From Novosphingobium sp. UBA1948 (GTDB taxonomy: Bacteria > Pseudomonadota > Alphaproteobacteria > Sphingomonadales > Sphingomonadaceae), in contig DDES01000112.1 in assembly GCA_002336765.1 (NCBI GenBank), positions 1 through 6,479 of the forward strand: a stretch of 6,479 nucleotides of DNA. Reading direction: 5' to 3'. The notes below the pieces were generated by a model. It was not told the DNA's origin. It worked only from the letters and a program-made list of their open reading frames with translations, and ran no database searches. The position numbers and the translations under genes were made by a program. Positions within the stretch are counted from its first letter, which is position 1, and each line of letters begins with the position of its first letter. Of the stretch, positions 5,364-6,479 are shown piece after piece.

Positions 5364-5804
5364 ATGCTTTCGCAGAAAACCCGTTACACGATCCGCGCGC
5401 TCCAGCACCTTGCCGACCATTGGCAAAAGGGCTCGATCCGCCTCGACGCGATTGCCGAGGCGCAGAATATCCCGCGCAAGTTCCTGACCGTGATCCTGTC
5501 GGAAATGGTGCGCGAGGGGCTGGTGATCAGCCATCGCGGGCGCGAGGGTGGTTATGAACTGGCGCTGGCGCCGGTGGATATCCGCTATGGCGACATCATC
5601 CGCCTGACGCGCGGCAGTTTGGCGCTGGTGCCTTGCGCCAGCCGTTTTGCGCACGAGACTTGCGCCAATTGCCTGCCCGAGGCGGAATGCCGGTTGCGCG
5701 GGCTGATGCTGGCGGTGCGCGATGAAATGGCCGCGATGCTCGACCGTCTCACGCTAGCCGATCCGATCGAGGTCGAGCCGCCCTTTGCCGATACGGTGGA
5801 ATAA
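5364..5804 (+). CDS. Rrf2-family transcriptional regulator, probable Fe-S sensor type
   Basis: The 146-residue product has the Rrf2 winged-helix architecture. The opening MLSQKTRYTIRALQHLA is typical; helix-turn-helix residues run about 27-50, with AIAEAQNIPRKFLTVILSEM as the recognition part, and the wing is GREGGYELA (59-67). After LAPVDIRYGDIIRL come four cysteines, Cys91, Cys100, Cys103 and Cys109. Rrf2 sensors such as IscR, NsrR and RirA use three cysteines in this region to bind an Fe-S cluster, so this protein probably senses iron-sulfur status, redox or nitric oxide; the spacing here (C-x8-C-x2-C-x5-C) differs from IscR. The target genes are unknown. ATG 5364 is chosen from the conserved N-terminus and the promoter just upstream. 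It lies 95 bases after bamD and 85 bases before a small membrane protein gene. Specific names such as iscR are not justified. Confidence 0.92.
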   Translation: MLSQKTRYTIRALQHLADHWQKGSIRLDAIAEAQNIPRKFLTVILSEMVREGLVISHRGREGGYELALAPVDIRYGDIIRLTRGSLALVPCASRFAHETCANCLPEAECRLRGLMLAVRDEMAAMLDRLTLADPIEVEPPFADTVE

Positions 5805-5889
5805 GGGTTTTCGCTGGGGACTCTGGCGCGAAATCCTTAAACCCGCAGAGGCCACATAAGTCCGCACGACCGGGGGTCAGGGGCGGCAC

Positions 5890-6267
5890 ATGGCGGATTT
5901 TCACAAGTTTCCCGAAGAACGCAACCGCGCAAGGGCGGGGCAGGCCGATGTCGCCGAACTGGCCCGTGAATGGCAGGCTCTTGATTGGAGCGAGGCCGAG
6001 GCGGAAGCTGAAGGCGCCGATCCCTATGACGCCGTGGTTGACGATCCGGCGCAATGGCCTGTCCCGCCGAGCTTTCTGGCCGAGACGCCACGTATCGGTG
6101 TCGAGGCGCGCGGGACCAGAATGCGCATCCTGCGCGATCCTGATGGCGCCGAGCGCGCCGAGCAGCAGCGACTGGCGCGGCGCCCCCTGATCCATCCCGA
6201 GCATGTGGCCATGGCGGTGCTGTGGCTGGCGGCGGTGGCGCTGGGTGTGTGGCGCTGGTTGGGGTGA
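5890..6267 (+). CDS. Small hypothetical protein with C-terminal membrane segment
   Basis: This 125-residue protein is not recognised. It has no signal peptide; the N-terminal part is charged and rich in Glu and Ala, with an EAEAEAEGAD stretch near residues 35-44, then a proline-containing DPAQWPVPPSF region, and an Arg/Glu-rich part. Residues about 105-122 (AMAVLWLAAVALGVW) form a single hydrophobic helix ending only three residues before the C-terminus, so a tail-anchored inner-membrane protein facing the cytoplasm is likely. AGGGG (5879-5883) stands six bases before ATG 5890, a good ribosome site. Codon use resembles the neighbours, which supports a real gene. It lies between an Rrf2 regulator and recN, 85 bases and 94 bases away. 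A role in the envelope is a guess from topology only. Confidence 0.75.
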   Translation: MADFHKFPEERNRARAGQADVAELAREWQALDWSEAEAEAEGADPYDAVVDDPAQWPVPPSFLAETPRIGVEARGTRMRILRDPDGAERAEQQRLARRPLIHPEHVAMAVLWLAAVALGVWRWLG

Positions 6268-6318
6268 CTGCGACCTTGGGCCCTGTTTGGGCATAGACGC
6301 AGGCCTTGCGAGGCGTTA

Positions 6319-6333
6319 GAACGTGTGGCGAAC
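6319..6333. promoter_or_regulatory. LexA (SOS) box of recN
   Basis: GAAC (6319-6322), seven bases, then GAAC (6330-6333) is the reverse complement of GTTC-N7-GTTC, the direct-repeat LexA site known from alphaproteobacteria. It lies 28 bases before the recN start. recN is a classic SOS gene, so LexA repression and induction by DNA damage are expected. Confidence 0.85.
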
Positions 6334-6361
6334 AAACCTGCGTGAGCCATCTTTCGACCCC

Positions 6362-6479
6362 ATGCTGAGCCACCTTTCCATCCGCAATATCGTGCTGATC
6401 GAGGCGCTGGATCTCGATTTCGCCCCCGGCCTTGGCGTGCTGACGGGCGAGACGGGGGCGGGCAAGTCGATCCTGCTCG
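6362..6479 (+). CDS. recN: DNA repair protein RecN, N-terminal fragment (continues beyond window)
   Basis: Only the first 39 codons are present. The sequence begins MLSHLSIRNIVLIEALDLDF and contains the Walker A motif GETGAGKS at residues 29-36, followed by ILL, exactly as in RecN. RecN is an SMC-like ATPase of the cytoplasm and nucleoid that acts in recombinational repair of double-strand breaks. The C-terminal ATPase half and the coiled-coil region lie outside the window. ATG 6362 gives the conserved N-terminus. No Shine-Dalgarno sequence is evident before it. The LexA box upstream indicates SOS control. It follows the small membrane protein gene by 94 bases. Confidence 0.93.
   Translation, partial: MLSHLSIRNIVLIEALDLDFAPGLGVLTGETGAGKSILL

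Noticed and set aside
5805..5850. GGGTTT/AAACCC and CTCTG/CAGAG inverted pairs after the rrf2 gene
   Set aside because: The two short stems are mutually overlapping with long loops and no T-run; they are too weak to call a terminator.

Overview
The window looks like a chromosomal segment of a GC-rich alphaproteobacterium, most likely a sphingomonad such as Novosphingobium. The evidence is the strong GC bias at third codon positions, the protein sequences of DapA, BamD and RecN, a lytic-transglycosylase gene divergent from dapA, and a LexA site of the alphaproteobacterial direct-repeat type (GAAC-N7-GAAC) in front of recN. The genus assignment is an inference from memory of these families, not from a search.

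Layout. The left edge (1-718, minus strand) holds the N-terminal part of a secreted soluble lytic murein transglycosylase. It is divergent from dapA (834-1721), the first committed enzyme of lysine/meso-diaminopimelate synthesis. Both genes therefore serve peptidoglycan metabolism. Downstream are two tandem paralogues (1826-2590 and 2715-3467) encoding small secreted right-handed beta-helix proteins of unknown function. Both are preceded by the octamer CCCTAGGT, and the second also by a perfect 8-bp inverted repeat. A gene-free, lower-GC stretch (3468-3737) leads to a TetR-family regulator (3738-4340).

After the regulator come three tandem copies of a 17-bp unit (4351-4401), then bamD (4462-5268, outer-membrane protein assembly lipoprotein), an Rrf2-family regulator with four clustered cysteines (5364-5804), a small uncharacterised protein with a C-terminal membrane segment (5890-6267), and the first 39 codons of recN (6362 onward, DNA repair). 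All genes except the lytic transglycosylase are on the plus strand.

How it fits together. The conserved parts are cell-envelope and repair housekeeping genes (slt/dapA, bamD, recN). The accessory parts are the beta-helix pair with the TetR gene, and the Rrf2 gene plus small membrane protein between bamD and recN. No complete new defence, mobile or biosynthetic system is evident. The points most worth a second look are the 17-bp triple repeat before bamD, the shared upstream signals of the beta-helix pair, the SOS box of recN, and promoters for bamD and the Rrf2 gene placed so close to the start codon that the mRNAs may be leaderless.
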